Shown here: one piece after another, positions 20,388-28,197 of the stretch
Numbering within the stretch: the first letter of the stretch is position 1
How the letters are laid out: each line of letters begins with the position of its first letter
Assembly: GCA_035649235.1 (NCBI GenBank)
Contig: DASRJX010000013.1
Location: 1-31,471 of the forward strand
DNA: 31,471 nt
Origin: DASRJX01 sp035649235
GTDB taxonomy: Bacteria > Acidobacteriota > Polarisedimenticolia > Gp22-AA2
Reading direction: 5' to 3'
The notes under the pieces: model-generated
Database searches by the model: none
Told to the model about the DNA's origin: nothing
The model's input: only the letters and a program-made list of their open reading frames with translations
Program-made: the position numbers and the translations under genes

Positions 20388-22832
20388 ATGAACACCTCGG
20401 ACCGACGACCCGCACGGATCACGCCCTGGACCACGGCCCTCATCCTCGCAGCGCTCGCCGTGCTCGGCTCGCTGCTCTTCGCTCAGCCCGCGCCGCCGCG
20501 CGACGACATCATACGCGCGCCCCTGCCCCCGCAGGACGAGGCCGCCGGCTCCCCCTTCCTCCTCCGCCACACCGACGTGCAGGTGACGATTTCCGGGCCC
20601 ATCGCCCACGCCGAGGTCACGCAGACCTGGGAGAATCCCAACCAGGTCCCGGTGGATGGCCTGTACGTCTTCCCGCTGCCGGAGAACGCGGCGGTGACCG
20701 ACATGAGCCTGCGCATCGGCCCGCGCGTCGTCCGCGGCGAGATGCGCCGCCGCGAGGAGGCGCGCGCCCTGTTCGAGCAGGCGCGCCGCGAGGGGCGGGT
20801 GGCGGGACTCCTGGATCAGGAGCGGCCCAACGTCTTCGCCCAGCAGGTGGCCAACATCATGCCGGGCGCTCGCATCGAGGTCATTCTGTCGTTCGACCAC
20901 GAGGTCGCCTGCGAGGGCGGCGACTGCGAGTACGTCTTCCCGACCGTCGTCGGCCCGCGCTTCATTCCCTGCCGCCAGGCCGATCCGGGCCGGATCAACC
21001 CGCCGGTCGCGGGCCCGGGGACGACTGCCGGCCAGAGGCTGACCCTGCGGATCGATCTCGACGGCGCGGTCCCCGTGCGCGAGGTCGGTTCGCCGTCGCA
21101 CCGCGTCACGATCGCCCGGGAGGGGGAGAGCCGCGCCCGGGTCACCCTAGCCGAGACGGAGGGAGTGGCGCTGGACAAGGACGTGCGCCTCCGCTGGCGC
21201 ATCGGCGGGGCGGCGCCGGAGATGGGCCTCCTGACCTGGCAGGATGTCGGCGCGGGCGACACGCGAGGGCCCGGCGGCTACTTCACGCTGATCCTCCAGC
21301 CGCCGCGCCAGGTGGCGGAGGCGTCGGCCGCACCACGGGAGCTAGTATTCGTCCTGGACTGCTCCGGTTCCATGAGCGGCGTTCCGATCGAGGCGGCCAA
21401 GGACGTCGTGCGCCGGGCCCTGAAGGCAGTGCGGCCCGGCGACACCTTCCAGATCATCCGTTTCTCCGACCGCGCTTCCGGCTATTCGCGACAGCCGGTC
21501 CCGGCGACGCCGGGGAACGTCCACCGCGCCCTCGCCTACCTGGAAGGGCTGCACGGCGAAGGCGGCACCGAGATGATCTCCGGCATCCGCGCCGCCCTCG
21601 GCTACGCGCCCGATCCGGAGCGCCTCCGGATCGTCGCCTTCCTGACCGACGGGTACATCGGCAACGAGTCGGAGATCCTGGCGGAGGTGCGCCGGCTGGT
21701 CGGCGGCGCGCGCCTGTTCTCCTTCGGCATCGGCTCGTCGGTCAACCGCTACCTGCTGGAGTCGCTGGCGGAGGAAGGGCGCGGCGCCGCCGCGTTCCTG
21801 GCGCCGCGTGAATCGCCCGACGATCTGGTCCGGCGCTTCGTGGATCGGATCGCCACGCCGGTCCTCACCGACATCCGCGTCACCTGGGACAGCCTCGAGG
21901 TCGACGATCAGGAGCCGGCCGCGCCGCCCGACCTGTTCGCCGGACAGCCGCTCGTCCTCCACGGGCGGTACCTCCGCCCCGGGACAGGCCTCCTGACGCT
22001 CGAAGGGAAGCGACAGGGGCTCCCATTCACCCTGCGCCGTGTCGTCGCCCTGCCCGATCGCGGCGTCGACCACGAAGCCGTCGGGAGACTCTGGGCGCGG
22101 ACCCGCATCCACCGCCTCATGCGCGAGATGCACGACGGCGATCAGGAGTCGCTGCGCGAAGCGGTCATAGCCCTCGGACTCCACCATCGCCTCATGACCG
22201 CCTGGACCTCACTCGTGGCGGTCGACAGCGCCGTCACGAACCACACCGGATCCTCGGCGACCGTCGATGTTCCGGTGGAGCTCCCGCAGGACGTCTCCTA
22301 CGAGGGGATCTTCGCAGATCCCCGGGCGCAGTCGGGGGCCCGCTCGATCGCCTACAGGATGTCGGCTGCTCCTCCCCCTGCTCCTCCCCCGGCCAAGGAA
22401 CTCATCCGGTCGCTCGGCTACATCGGTCGGGCGGACACCGCCCAAGCCCCGTCGAGCGGTGCTGAAGTGAAGGACAAGGTGTCACCGCCGCTCGCCGCGG
22501 TGCCGGCGACGGGCATCCGGTTCGATCGTCTGACCCTGATCCGCGAGAACGGCACGCGCCTCGTCGTCGAGGCCGATGGTGAGGTGTGGACGATCGCGGG
22601 CGCCAGCCGCCGCCTGGCCAAAGCGCTCACGGCCCGGGACCTCGAGGCCGTCCGCGCCGCCCTCGCGGCCTGCCGGGCCGAGTCGTGGCCGGCCGACGCA
22701 GGCGGGTCCGCACCGGGAACGGGCCGTCGCCTCGTGCTCGAAGCCATCGGGGGCCGGCGCACGATCGCGATCTCCGCCGGCAGCGCCGCGGTGGTGAGCC
22801 TGGTCCGCCTGATCGAATCGTTCGCGCCCTGA
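20388..22832 (+). CDS. VIT and VWA domain protein, ECF regulon member
   Basis: An 814-residue exported or membrane-anchored protein. A hydrophobic segment at ~16-32 is a signal peptide or anchor. The VIT domain (~55-185) includes VTQTWENPNQVPVDGLYVFPLPENAAV and RREEARALFEQARREGRVAGLL. The VWA domain (~317-490) has a complete MIDAS: DCSGS at 324-328, Thr394 in GGTEM, Asp421 in LTDGYIG. A ~490-655 beta/helical region follows, as in inter-alpha-trypsin inhibitor heavy chains, then a proline-rich linker (661-669), IRSLGYI (673-679), and a C-terminal domain (~705-814). No sortase motif is present, which separates it from the TIGR03788 sortase-target family. It likely binds protein ligands at the envelope through a divalent metal. 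GGAGGAG eight bases upstream fixes the start. It is divergent from its probable sigma factor. Confidence 0.9.
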   Translation: MNTSDRRPARITPWTTALILAALAVLGSLLFAQPAPPRDDIIRAPLPPQDEAAGSPFLLRHTDVQVTISGPIAHAEVTQTWENPNQVPVDGLYVFPLPENAAVTDMSLRIGPRVVRGEMRRREEARALFEQARREGRVAGLLDQERPNVFAQQVANIMPGARIEVILSFDHEVACEGGDCEYVFPTVVGPRFIPCRQADPGRINPPVAGPGTTAGQRLTLRIDLDGAVPVREVGSPSHRVTIAREGESRARVTLAETEGVALDKDVRLRWRIGGAAPEMGLLTWQDVGAGDTRGPGGYFTLILQPPRQVAEASAAPRELVFVLDCSGSMSGVPIEAAKDVVRRALKAVRPGDTFQIIRFSDRASGYSRQPVPATPGNVHRALAYLEGLHGEGGTEMISGIRAALGYAPDPERLRIVAFLTDGYIGNESEILAEVRRLVGGARLFSFGIGSSVNRYLLESLAEEGRGAAAFLAPRESPDDLVRRFVDRIATPVLTDIRVTWDSLEVDDQEPAAPPDLFAGQPLVLHGRYLRPGTGLLTLEGKRQGLPFTLRRVVALPDRGVDHEAVGRLWARTRIHRLMREMHDGDQESLREAVIALGLHHRLMTAWTSLVAVDSAVTNHTGSSATVDVPVELPQDVSYEGIFADPRAQSGARSIAYRMSAAPPPAPPPAKELIRSLGYIGRADTAQAPSSGAEVKDKVSPPLAAVPATGIRFDRLTLIRENGTRLVVEADGEVWTIAGASRRLAKALTARDLEAVRAALAACRAESWPADAGGSAPGTGRRLVLEAIGGRRTIAISAGSAAVVSLVRLIESFAP

Positions 22833-22844
22833 ACGAAGCAAGGC

Positions 22845-22878
22845 CCCGGGAGCGGTGTGGTACGATGCCGCTCCCGGG
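22845..22878. terminator. Perfect 11-bp inverted repeat after the VIT/VWA gene
   Basis: CCCGGGAGCGG (22845-22855) pairs with CCGCTCCCGGG (22868-22878) across a 12-base loop. No T-tract follows. It lies 12 bases after the VIT/VWA stop and ~70 bases before the oxidoreductase start, so it may terminate, stabilise the upstream message, or regulate the downstream gene. Confidence 0.5.
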
Positions 22879-22946
22879 ACCCGCTGTCAGAGTCGGGCGC
22901 CCGCGCCGGCCGACCGCGTGAGCCATCTCCTTCTTCCCCGACCTCG

Positions 22947-24329
22947 ATGAAGCCGTACGGCTCCTATTCCTTCTGGCTGGAGACCTGCGGCGACGACCTG
23001 ACGCCGCGCCCGGCGCTCGAGGGACCGATCGAGGCGGACGTGGCGATCCTCGGCGCCGGCTACACCGGGCTCTGGACCGCGTACTACCTGCTGCAACGCC
23101 GCCCGGGCTTGCGGGTCGTCGTTCTCGAGCAGGAGATCGCCGGATTCGGCGCGTCCGGCCGCAACGGCGGCTGGTGCTCCGGCAAGCTGCACCTCGGCAT
23201 CGACAACCTGATCGCCCGGTTCGGCGTCGACGCCGCGCGCCGCGTCCAGGAGACGTTGTTCGACACCGTGGACGAGATCGGCCGCGTCTGCGCCGCGGAA
23301 GGAATCGACGCGCACTACGTCAAGAGCGGGGCCCTGTTCGTGGCGCGCTTCCCCTACCAGGTCCCGGAGATGCGAGAGTATGCCTCCCTGTTCGGGCGCA
23401 TCGGCTTCGCCGAGCGGGTCAAGGTCCTGGACGCGGATGAGCTGGAGCGGAGGGTGCGCGTGCGCGGGGCGCTCGGCGCTTACTGGAGCCCCGACTATGC
23501 GTCGCTGCACCCCGGACGCCTGGTGCGCGGGCTGGCGCGGGCCGTCGAGCGGTTGGGAGGCCGCCTGTTCGAGCGCACGCCCGCGATCGACATCGTGCCC
23601 GGGCCTCCGGCCGTCTCGCACACGCCGGCGGGGGACGTGCGCGCCGGGGCTGTGGTCCTGGCGGGAGAAGCCTACCTCTGCCAGCTGCCGCGGCGGCGGC
23701 GGACGCTCCTGCCGATCTACTCGCTCATCGTCCTGACCGAGCCGTTGAGCGAGCGCCAGTGGGACGGGATCGGCTGGCGCCTGCGCGAGTGCCTCTGCTC
23801 CTTCCGCCTCACGGTCGACTACCTGACGCGCACCACCGATGGCCGCATCCTGTTCGGCGGCCGGGGGGCGCCGTACCATTTCGCCTCCGGCATCGCCGAC
23901 GCCTACGACCACGACGCGCCGACGCACGCCCTCCTGCGCGCCATGACCCGCGAGTGGTTCCCCGGTCTCGAGGACGTCCGCTTCAGCCACGCCTGGGGCG
24001 GCCCGATCGCGGTGCCGCGCGACTGGACGCCGGCCTTCACCTGGGACCCACGGTCCGGCGTCGCCTCGGCCAGCGGCTACACCGGCTCAGGAGTCGCCGG
24101 GAGCAATCTGGCCGGCCGGACACTCGCCGACCTCATCACCGGCGCCGACAGCCCTCTCACCCACCTGCCGTTCGTCAACCACCGGTCGCCTCTGTGGGAG
24201 CCCGAGCCGCTGCGCTGGCTGGCGGTGCGCTACATCCAGAAGGCGTACGCCCGGCTCGACGAGCGCGGGGAGAGGACCGGCCGGGCGCCCGACGGCACGA
24301 GCCTCGCCGAGCGATTCGCGGGGCACTGA
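22947..24329 (+). CDS. FAD-dependent oxidoreductase, DAO family
   Basis: A 460-residue flavoprotein of the D-amino-acid oxidase/glycine oxidase superfamily. The dinucleotide-binding motif is GAGYTG (36-41) after VAIL, with Glu61 at the end of strand 2 for the FAD ribose. GASGRNGGW (68-76) is the conserved flavin loop, and the late GYTGSGVAGSNLAGRTLADLI segment closes the FAD site. The overall pattern (KPYGSYSFW start, WGGPIAVPRDWTP) resembles the gamma-glutamylputrescine oxidase/DadA-like subgroup that oxidises secondary or primary amines. The substrate is not determined, and no polyamine or amino-acid catabolic genes flank it. No signal peptide. ATG 22947 is chosen because the upstream frame is low complexity; there is no clear Shine-Dalgarno. 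It is convergent with the LolA-like gene, with 12 bases between stops. Confidence 0.88.
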   Translation: MKPYGSYSFWLETCGDDLTPRPALEGPIEADVAILGAGYTGLWTAYYLLQRRPGLRVVVLEQEIAGFGASGRNGGWCSGKLHLGIDNLIARFGVDAARRVQETLFDTVDEIGRVCAAEGIDAHYVKSGALFVARFPYQVPEMREYASLFGRIGFAERVKVLDADELERRVRVRGALGAYWSPDYASLHPGRLVRGLARAVERLGGRLFERTPAIDIVPGPPAVSHTPAGDVRAGAVVLAGEAYLCQLPRRRRTLLPIYSLIVLTEPLSERQWDGIGWRLRECLCSFRLTVDYLTRTTDGRILFGGRGAPYHFASGIADAYDHDAPTHALLRAMTREWFPGLEDVRFSHAWGGPIAVPRDWTPAFTWDPRSGVASASGYTGSGVAGSNLAGRTLADLITGADSPLTHLPFVNHRSPLWEPEPLRWLAVRYIQKAYARLDERGERTGRAPDGTSLAERFAGH

Positions 24330-24341
24330 CGCGCCCCGCCG

Positions 24342-25178
24342 TCAGTGCTTGGCCTGGCTCGGGAGCCGGAAGCGCTCGTCGCTCAGGGGCGGGTTGATTT
24401 CGATCGTGTCGACCACCACGTGCAGCCGCTGCGGCCGTCCGACGGCCTCCACGTCGATGAGATGGGGGAAGCGGACACCGCCCGATTTCCTGTAGTCGCC
24501 GTAGGTGGTCTCGATCTGGACCGCCCGGCCCCGCACCTGCCGCGTCGAGTCGGTCCGGACCCGTTCGAGCGTCTTCACGTCGAGGTACTCGTAGCGCACG
24601 CCGCCGCTCTTGAGGGTCATCTTCAGCTTGTACGTCTCGCGGCCTCCCACCGACTCGCGCCCATCGAGCTCCACCTTGTGCCCCTTGGCCTGCCAGTCGA
24701 CGAGCGGGCCTTCGATGTCGGCCTGCTCGGCAGCCTCCGCCACGACCTCGTCGGCGAGGGGGCCGGGAGCCGTGTCCCCATCGAAGGGGGACATCTTCCA
24801 GCCGCGCTGGCCGTCGGAGACGAAGACACTGGTCACGCCCTGGACCGTGAACTCGAACCGCGATTGGTTCGGGCGCTTCCGCTCGCGGGTCACCACGCCC
24901 TGGCGGTCCGCTCCCGCGCTGACGCGCCCCTGCTCCCGCAGCGTCTGGATCGCACGGATCTTCTTCAGGCCGCCTCTCCAGGCCACGTGGCGCGCGACGA
25001 TCTCGTCGACCGTCGGCGACGGGGCGGCTGCCGCGGACGGCGTCGCAGGCGTCGTCGGCGCGGCCGGCGCCGGTGCCGTGGTGGGCGCGGGAGGCGCGGC
25101 CGGCGCGGACGAGAGAGCGGACGTCGCCGGTCCGATGGCGAGGAGCACCGCCACGACAAGCGATCGCGCGCGGCTCAC
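24342..25178 (-). CDS. LolA-like outer-membrane lipoprotein-sorting family protein
   Basis: A 278-residue exported protein. A signal peptide (1-~22) is followed by an Ala/Pro/Thr linker (~22-54) and a folded part beginning VDEIVARHVAWRGGLKKIRAI. The remaining beta-rich sequence (QGRVSAG, NQSRFEFTVQG, DGQRGWKMSPF, ETYKLKMTLKSG, YEYLDVKTLERVRTD, TTYGDYRKSGGVRFPHLIDV) follows the open-barrel pattern of LolA/LolB-like proteins. It has no lipobox. LolA carries lipoproteins across the periplasm; this paralogue's cargo is unknown and may be a lipid or another hydrophobic ligand. The GTG start overlaps the stop of the preceding gene (GTGA), and GGTGA lies seven bases upstream, so it is the fourth and last gene of the NfeD-flotillin operon. 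Confidence 0.8.
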   Translation of the reverse strand: MSRARSLVVAVLLAIGPATSALSSAPAAPPAPTTAPAPAAPTTPATPSAAAAPSPTVDEIVARHVAWRGGLKKIRAIQTLREQGRVSAGADRQGVVTRERKRPNQSRFEFTVQGVTSVFVSDGQRGWKMSPFDGDTAPGPLADEVVAEAAEQADIEGPLVDWQAKGHKVELDGRESVGGRETYKLKMTLKSGGVRYEYLDVKTLERVRTDSTRQVRGRAVQIETTYGDYRKSGGVRFPHLIDVEAVGRPQRLHVVVDTIEINPPLSDERFRLPSQAKH

Positions 25179-25882
25179 GGCCGGTTCACCGGATTGACGC
25201 TCAAGCTGTTGGCCGAGGGCCAGACCGTCATACCGTACCCCCATCCTCCCCAGTAGACGGGCTGGCCCCAGGTATCCCTTTCCTCCGCCTCGCGGGCCCG
25301 CTCCTCCGCCTTCTCTGCCCGCGCCTCCGCCTGAATGCGTTCCGCCTCCGCCAGGTTGGCGCGCCGCTCGGCATCCTGGCGCGCCTGATCCGCCGCGGCG
25401 CCCACCCGCGCCTGCTGCGCCTCGGACGGCGTCATCCACTCCCCGTCGTATTGGACGTAACCCTTGGCCCGGTAGCTCTCCTCCTCCGTGAGCCACCGGC
25501 CTTCGTGCAGTACGTATCCGAGGGCCTGCCGGGCCTCCGCGTCGTCGGGTGCAACCGTCATGACGTTCTTGTAGGCCTGGCGCGACTGCGCCGACAGCCC
25601 CTGCTGCGACGCCCAGCGCCCCAGGCTTCGCCAGCCGTCGGCGTCGTCCGGCCCCAGCCGCCTGGCGCGCTCTTCGTACTCGTCGAGGGGCGAGCGCCCC
25701 TTGACAATGCGCTCTACGCGCGACATCGGAACTCCCACGACGCCATCGCCGATGTTGACCGTGACCATCGTCTCGGTCTGCGCTTCGATCCTGCCGGTGA
25801 ACTTCGCTCCTCCCTGGAGATAGACCTCGTCCGCGAACAGGAGCGTCGGCAGGAGGACCAGGAGACCCGGGATCGTTCTCAT
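25175..25882 (-). CDS. Periplasmic SH3-like/TPR-like protein with C-terminal coiled coil
   Basis: A 235-residue exported protein (signal peptide 1-~16, LLFADE). Residues ~18-62 form a small beta domain (VYLQGGAKFTGRIEAQ, GVPMSRVERIVKG), like the short SH3-type 'G-x-G-x-[IV]' folds in other envelope proteins. Residues ~72-125 are a TPR-like pair (DADGWRSLGRWASQQGL, SRQAYKNVMTVAPDDAEARQALGYV). Residues ~125-160 have a repeated 'G-x-W-x-T-x-x-E' unit (GRWLTEEE, GEWMTPSE). Residues ~165-210 are a charged Ala/Glu/Arg coiled coil, followed by a Trp/Gly-rich end. No enzyme motif is seen. It lies 13 bases after flotillin and overlaps the LolA-like gene, so it is co-expressed with them. A scaffold between flotillin and the outer-membrane side is a reasonable inference but unproven. 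Confidence 0.7.
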   Translation of the reverse strand: MRTIPGLLVLLPTLLFADEVYLQGGAKFTGRIEAQTETMVTVNIGDGVVGVPMSRVERIVKGRSPLDEYEERARRLGPDDADGWRSLGRWASQQGLSAQSRQAYKNVMTVAPDDAEARQALGYVLHEGRWLTEEESYRAKGYVQYDGEWMTPSEAQQARVGAAADQARQDAERRANLAEAERIQAEARAEKAEERAREAEERDTWGQPVYWGGWGYGMTVWPSANSLSVNPVNRP

Positions 25883-25895
25883 GCAACCCTCGCCG

Positions 25896-27407
25896 TCAGG
25901 ACTTCGAGGTCTTCCGCTCGGCCTCGGCGGCAGCGGCATCGGTCTTGGCTTGCATCAGCCGGGCCACGTCGATGCCGAACTGGTCCTTGAGCATCGAGAG
26001 CATCGCGGTCATGCCGCCCCCGACCGTGCCCATGATCTTGCCGACGCCGCCCGAGCCGGCCCCGTTGCCCATCTCGATGATGTTGATTTTGTCGATCGCC
26101 GAGAGCTGGCTCGCGAACGCCTGCGCCAGCTCCGGCATCTTCTCGACGATCATGTTGAGGACGGCCGCCTCGTTGAACTGCTTCCACGCCTCGGCCTTCC
26201 GCTGCATCCCGTCCGCCTCGGCAAGCAGCTTCTTCTTGATGACCTCCGCCTCCGCCTCGCCGACCGCCAGGACCCTCGCCGCGTCCGCCTTGGCGACCTG
26301 GGTGATCTTCGACGCCTCCCCGGCGCCCTGGAACTCGAGCTGCTTCTGCGTGGCCTCGGCGCGGATGATGGCGGCCTGCTTCTCCCCCTCCGCCTTCAGG
26401 ATGATCGCCTGCCTCTCGGCCTCGGCCGGCTTGACGATGGTCGCCAGGAGCTCCTTTTCCTTGCGCAGGGCCTCCTGTTGCTGCACCTCGACCTCCTGCT
26501 GCTTGCGGACCTGCTCGATCTTGATCTCCTGCTCGGTGACGCGCTGCTTGGCGATGGCCGTGGAGAGGGGCCCGGACTGGTCGGCTTCCGCCTGCTTGCC
26601 GCGAACGGCCGCGTCGAACTCCGCCTGGCGCGACTCCTTGTCGCGCATCGACTGGGCGATCGCCACGTCCGCCTCGTAGCGCTTCGTCTTCCCTTCCTGG
26701 TCGGCGAGCGCGGATTTGATCATCGCGTCGCGCTGGGCCTGCGCCTCGCCGATGACCGCGTCGCGCTTCACCTCCGCGGTGCGCTTCTTGCCGAGAGCGT
26801 CGAGGTAGCCCTGCTCGTCGCTGACCTGCTGGATCGTCAGGATGTCGATGTTGACGCCCATCCGCTTGAGGTCCTGGGCCGCTTCGTCGGTCATCTTCTG
26901 CGCGAACGCCTGGCGATCGGCGTTGATCTCTTCGACCGTCAGGGTCCCCAGGATGGCGCGCAGGTGTCCCTCGAGGGTCTGGAAGATGACGCCCTTGATC
27001 TGCTCCTGGCTCATGCCGAGGAAGCGCTCGGCGGCGGCGCGCAGGGACATGTCGTCGCCGGCGATCTTCACGTTGGCGACGGCCTCGACGGTCACCGGAA
27101 CGCCCTCCTTCGTATAGGCGCGCTGGATCTTGAGTGGGATCGAGACGACGTTCAGGGACAGGTACGCCACCTGCTCGAGGACCGGAATGCGTAGCGCGGC
27201 GCCGCCGCGGACCACGCGGAAGCCGACCGTGCCGCGGCCTCCCTTCTCGTCGACGATCGTGTGCTTGCGGCCGTAGAAGATCGCCACCTGGGAGGGAGGC
27301 ACCTTGAGGTAGTTGCGCGCGAAGAGCGCCATGGCCGCGAACACCCCCAGCAGGCCCAGCAGGATCGACAGCGCGACGGTGACAGCGGACAGCTCCAGAC
27401 CGAACAT
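25896..27407 (-). CDS. Flotillin-like SPFH protein
   Basis: A 503-residue membrane scaffold protein. The N-terminal TM segment is at ~7-30. The SPFH/PHB domain spans ~35-215 (KVPPSQVAIFYGRKH, FRVVRGGAALRIPVLEQVAYL, KEGVPVTVEAVANVKI, GVNIDILTIQQVSDEQGYLDALG). A long Glu/Ala/Lys coiled coil (~215-410) with repeated EAEA heptads matches the flotillin signature. A Gly-rich segment (GNGAGSGGVGKIMGTVGGG) precedes the C-terminus. It forms oligomeric membrane microdomains. ATG 27407 is preferred: GGGAGGG is five bases upstream, and the NfeD-like stop overlaps as TGATG. A GTG at 27410 is an alternative with poorer spacing. Bacterial flotillins usually pair with NfeD-type proteins, as here. Confidence 0.95.
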   Translation of the reverse strand: MFGLELSAVTVALSILLGLLGVFAAMALFARNYLKVPPSQVAIFYGRKHTIVDEKGGRGTVGFRVVRGGAALRIPVLEQVAYLSLNVVSIPLKIQRAYTKEGVPVTVEAVANVKIAGDDMSLRAAAERFLGMSQEQIKGVIFQTLEGHLRAILGTLTVEEINADRQAFAQKMTDEAAQDLKRMGVNIDILTIQQVSDEQGYLDALGKKRTAEVKRDAVIGEAQAQRDAMIKSALADQEGKTKRYEADVAIAQSMRDKESRQAEFDAAVRGKQAEADQSGPLSTAIAKQRVTEQEIKIEQVRKQQEVEVQQQEALRKEKELLATIVKPAEAERQAIILKAEGEKQAAIIRAEATQKQLEFQGAGEASKITQVAKADAARVLAVGEAEAEVIKKKLLAEADGMQRKAEAWKQFNEAAVLNMIVEKMPELAQAFASQLSAIDKINIIEMGNGAGSGGVGKIMGTVGGGMTAMLSMLKDQFGIDVARLMQAKTDAAAAEAERKTSKS

Positions 27408-27964
27408 CACGACCCTCCCTGCGCCGGCCCACCCGCCGGCGCCACCACGATGGATTCGCCTCGCAGCCCCGTGATCACCACCTCGCGGCCGGTCGCGATC
27501 GCGCGGCCATCGGAGGAGCGCGCGATGTGCATCGTCCGCTCTCCCCCGACCATCACCGTGACCTGCCCGACGCTGCCTGCGGGGATGGGGACCGTAACTT
27601 CGGCGGACTTCCCCACGAGACCAGCCATCCGGACCTCGCTCGAGGCCTGCTGCGAATACAGGACGCGCGCGAACTGGTACACCAGGCCGGACATGACGAC
27701 ACCGGCCACGATGCCGACGCCGGAGGCCGCGGGGTGGGAGAGATCGTAGTACCGGGCCACGACCCCGCCCACGCCGAAGGCGGTCAGGAAGGCGGCCATG
27801 ATGCGCGCGCTGAAGATGCTGGGGCCCGTGTCATGGCCCACATCCCCGTGTCCTCCGACGTCGCCGGCATGGACCTCGTGATCGCCGCCGAAAAACTCGC
27901 CGACGAAAAGCATGACCAGGAGGAAGATCAGGCCGAAGGCGCCGATCGCCGCGTAGATGAGCAA
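27407..27964 (-). CDS. NfeD-like membrane protein (flotillin partner)
   Basis: A 185-residue protein with a TM segment at ~5-22, then a His/Asp-rich loop (DHEVHAGDVGGHGDVGHD, 28-45, with His29, His32, His39 and His44), further TM segments (~52-72, ~82-102), and a C-terminal OB-like domain (~112-175, MAGLVGKSAEVTVPI, VGQVTVMVGGERTMHIAR, GREVVITGLRGESIVV). This is the NfeD/YuaF/YqiJ layout, and such proteins accompany flotillins. The His-rich loop could bind a metal, as in other members with DH repeats. The start codon is TTG at 27964, supported by AGGAGGAG eight bases upstream; no ATG or GTG is available nearby. First gene of a four-gene operon behind a TTGACA promoter. Confidence 0.9.
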   Translation of the reverse strand: MLIYAAIGAFGLIFLLVMLFVGEFFGGDHEVHAGDVGGHGDVGHDTGPSIFSARIMAAFLTAFGVGGVVARYYDLSHPAASGVGIVAGVVMSGLVYQFARVLYSQQASSEVRMAGLVGKSAEVTVPIPAGSVGQVTVMVGGERTMHIARSSDGRAIATGREVVITGLRGESIVVAPAGGPAQGGS

Positions 27965-28018
27965 GGCCGTGACTCCTCCTGTCCCGTCCTGGCTGCGTTG
28001 TCTGGTGGGACGAGGTTC

Positions 28019-28047
28019 ACGCTAGACCAGACCGTCCGGCCTGTCAA
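28019..28047 (-). promoter_or_regulatory. Sigma70-type promoter of the NfeD-flotillin operon
   Basis: On the minus strand TTGACA (28047-28042), a 17-base spacer, and TAGCGT (28024-28019). The transcript should start near 28012 with a ~48-base leader before TTG 27964. The -35 is a perfect consensus. Confidence 0.7.
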
Positions 28048-28159
28048 CAGCGCCTGGCCCTGGGTAGCGACCTGGCCGCGCCCGGCTGGCGGGGTACGGC
28101 CTGCCGGTGATCGGTGGATGGCCGCCGCGCGAGATTCGAGCCGGCCGGCGGGACAATTG

Positions 28160-28168
28160 TGTTAGGAT
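28160..28168 (+). promoter_or_regulatory. Possible extended -10 for the beta-helix gene
   Basis: TGT followed by TAGGAT (28163-28168). No -35 box lies at the right distance, but a TGn extension can compensate. The leader would be ~23 bases with GAGG before ATG 28198. Confidence 0.4.
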
Positions 28169-28197
28169 GACCCTTAGATTCATTTCGAGGCAGGCTC

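Noticed and set aside
20388..22832. Classifying the VIT/VWA protein as a sortase target
   Set aside because: No LPXTG-like motif with a following TM segment and basic tail is present at the C-terminus, and no sortase gene is nearby.
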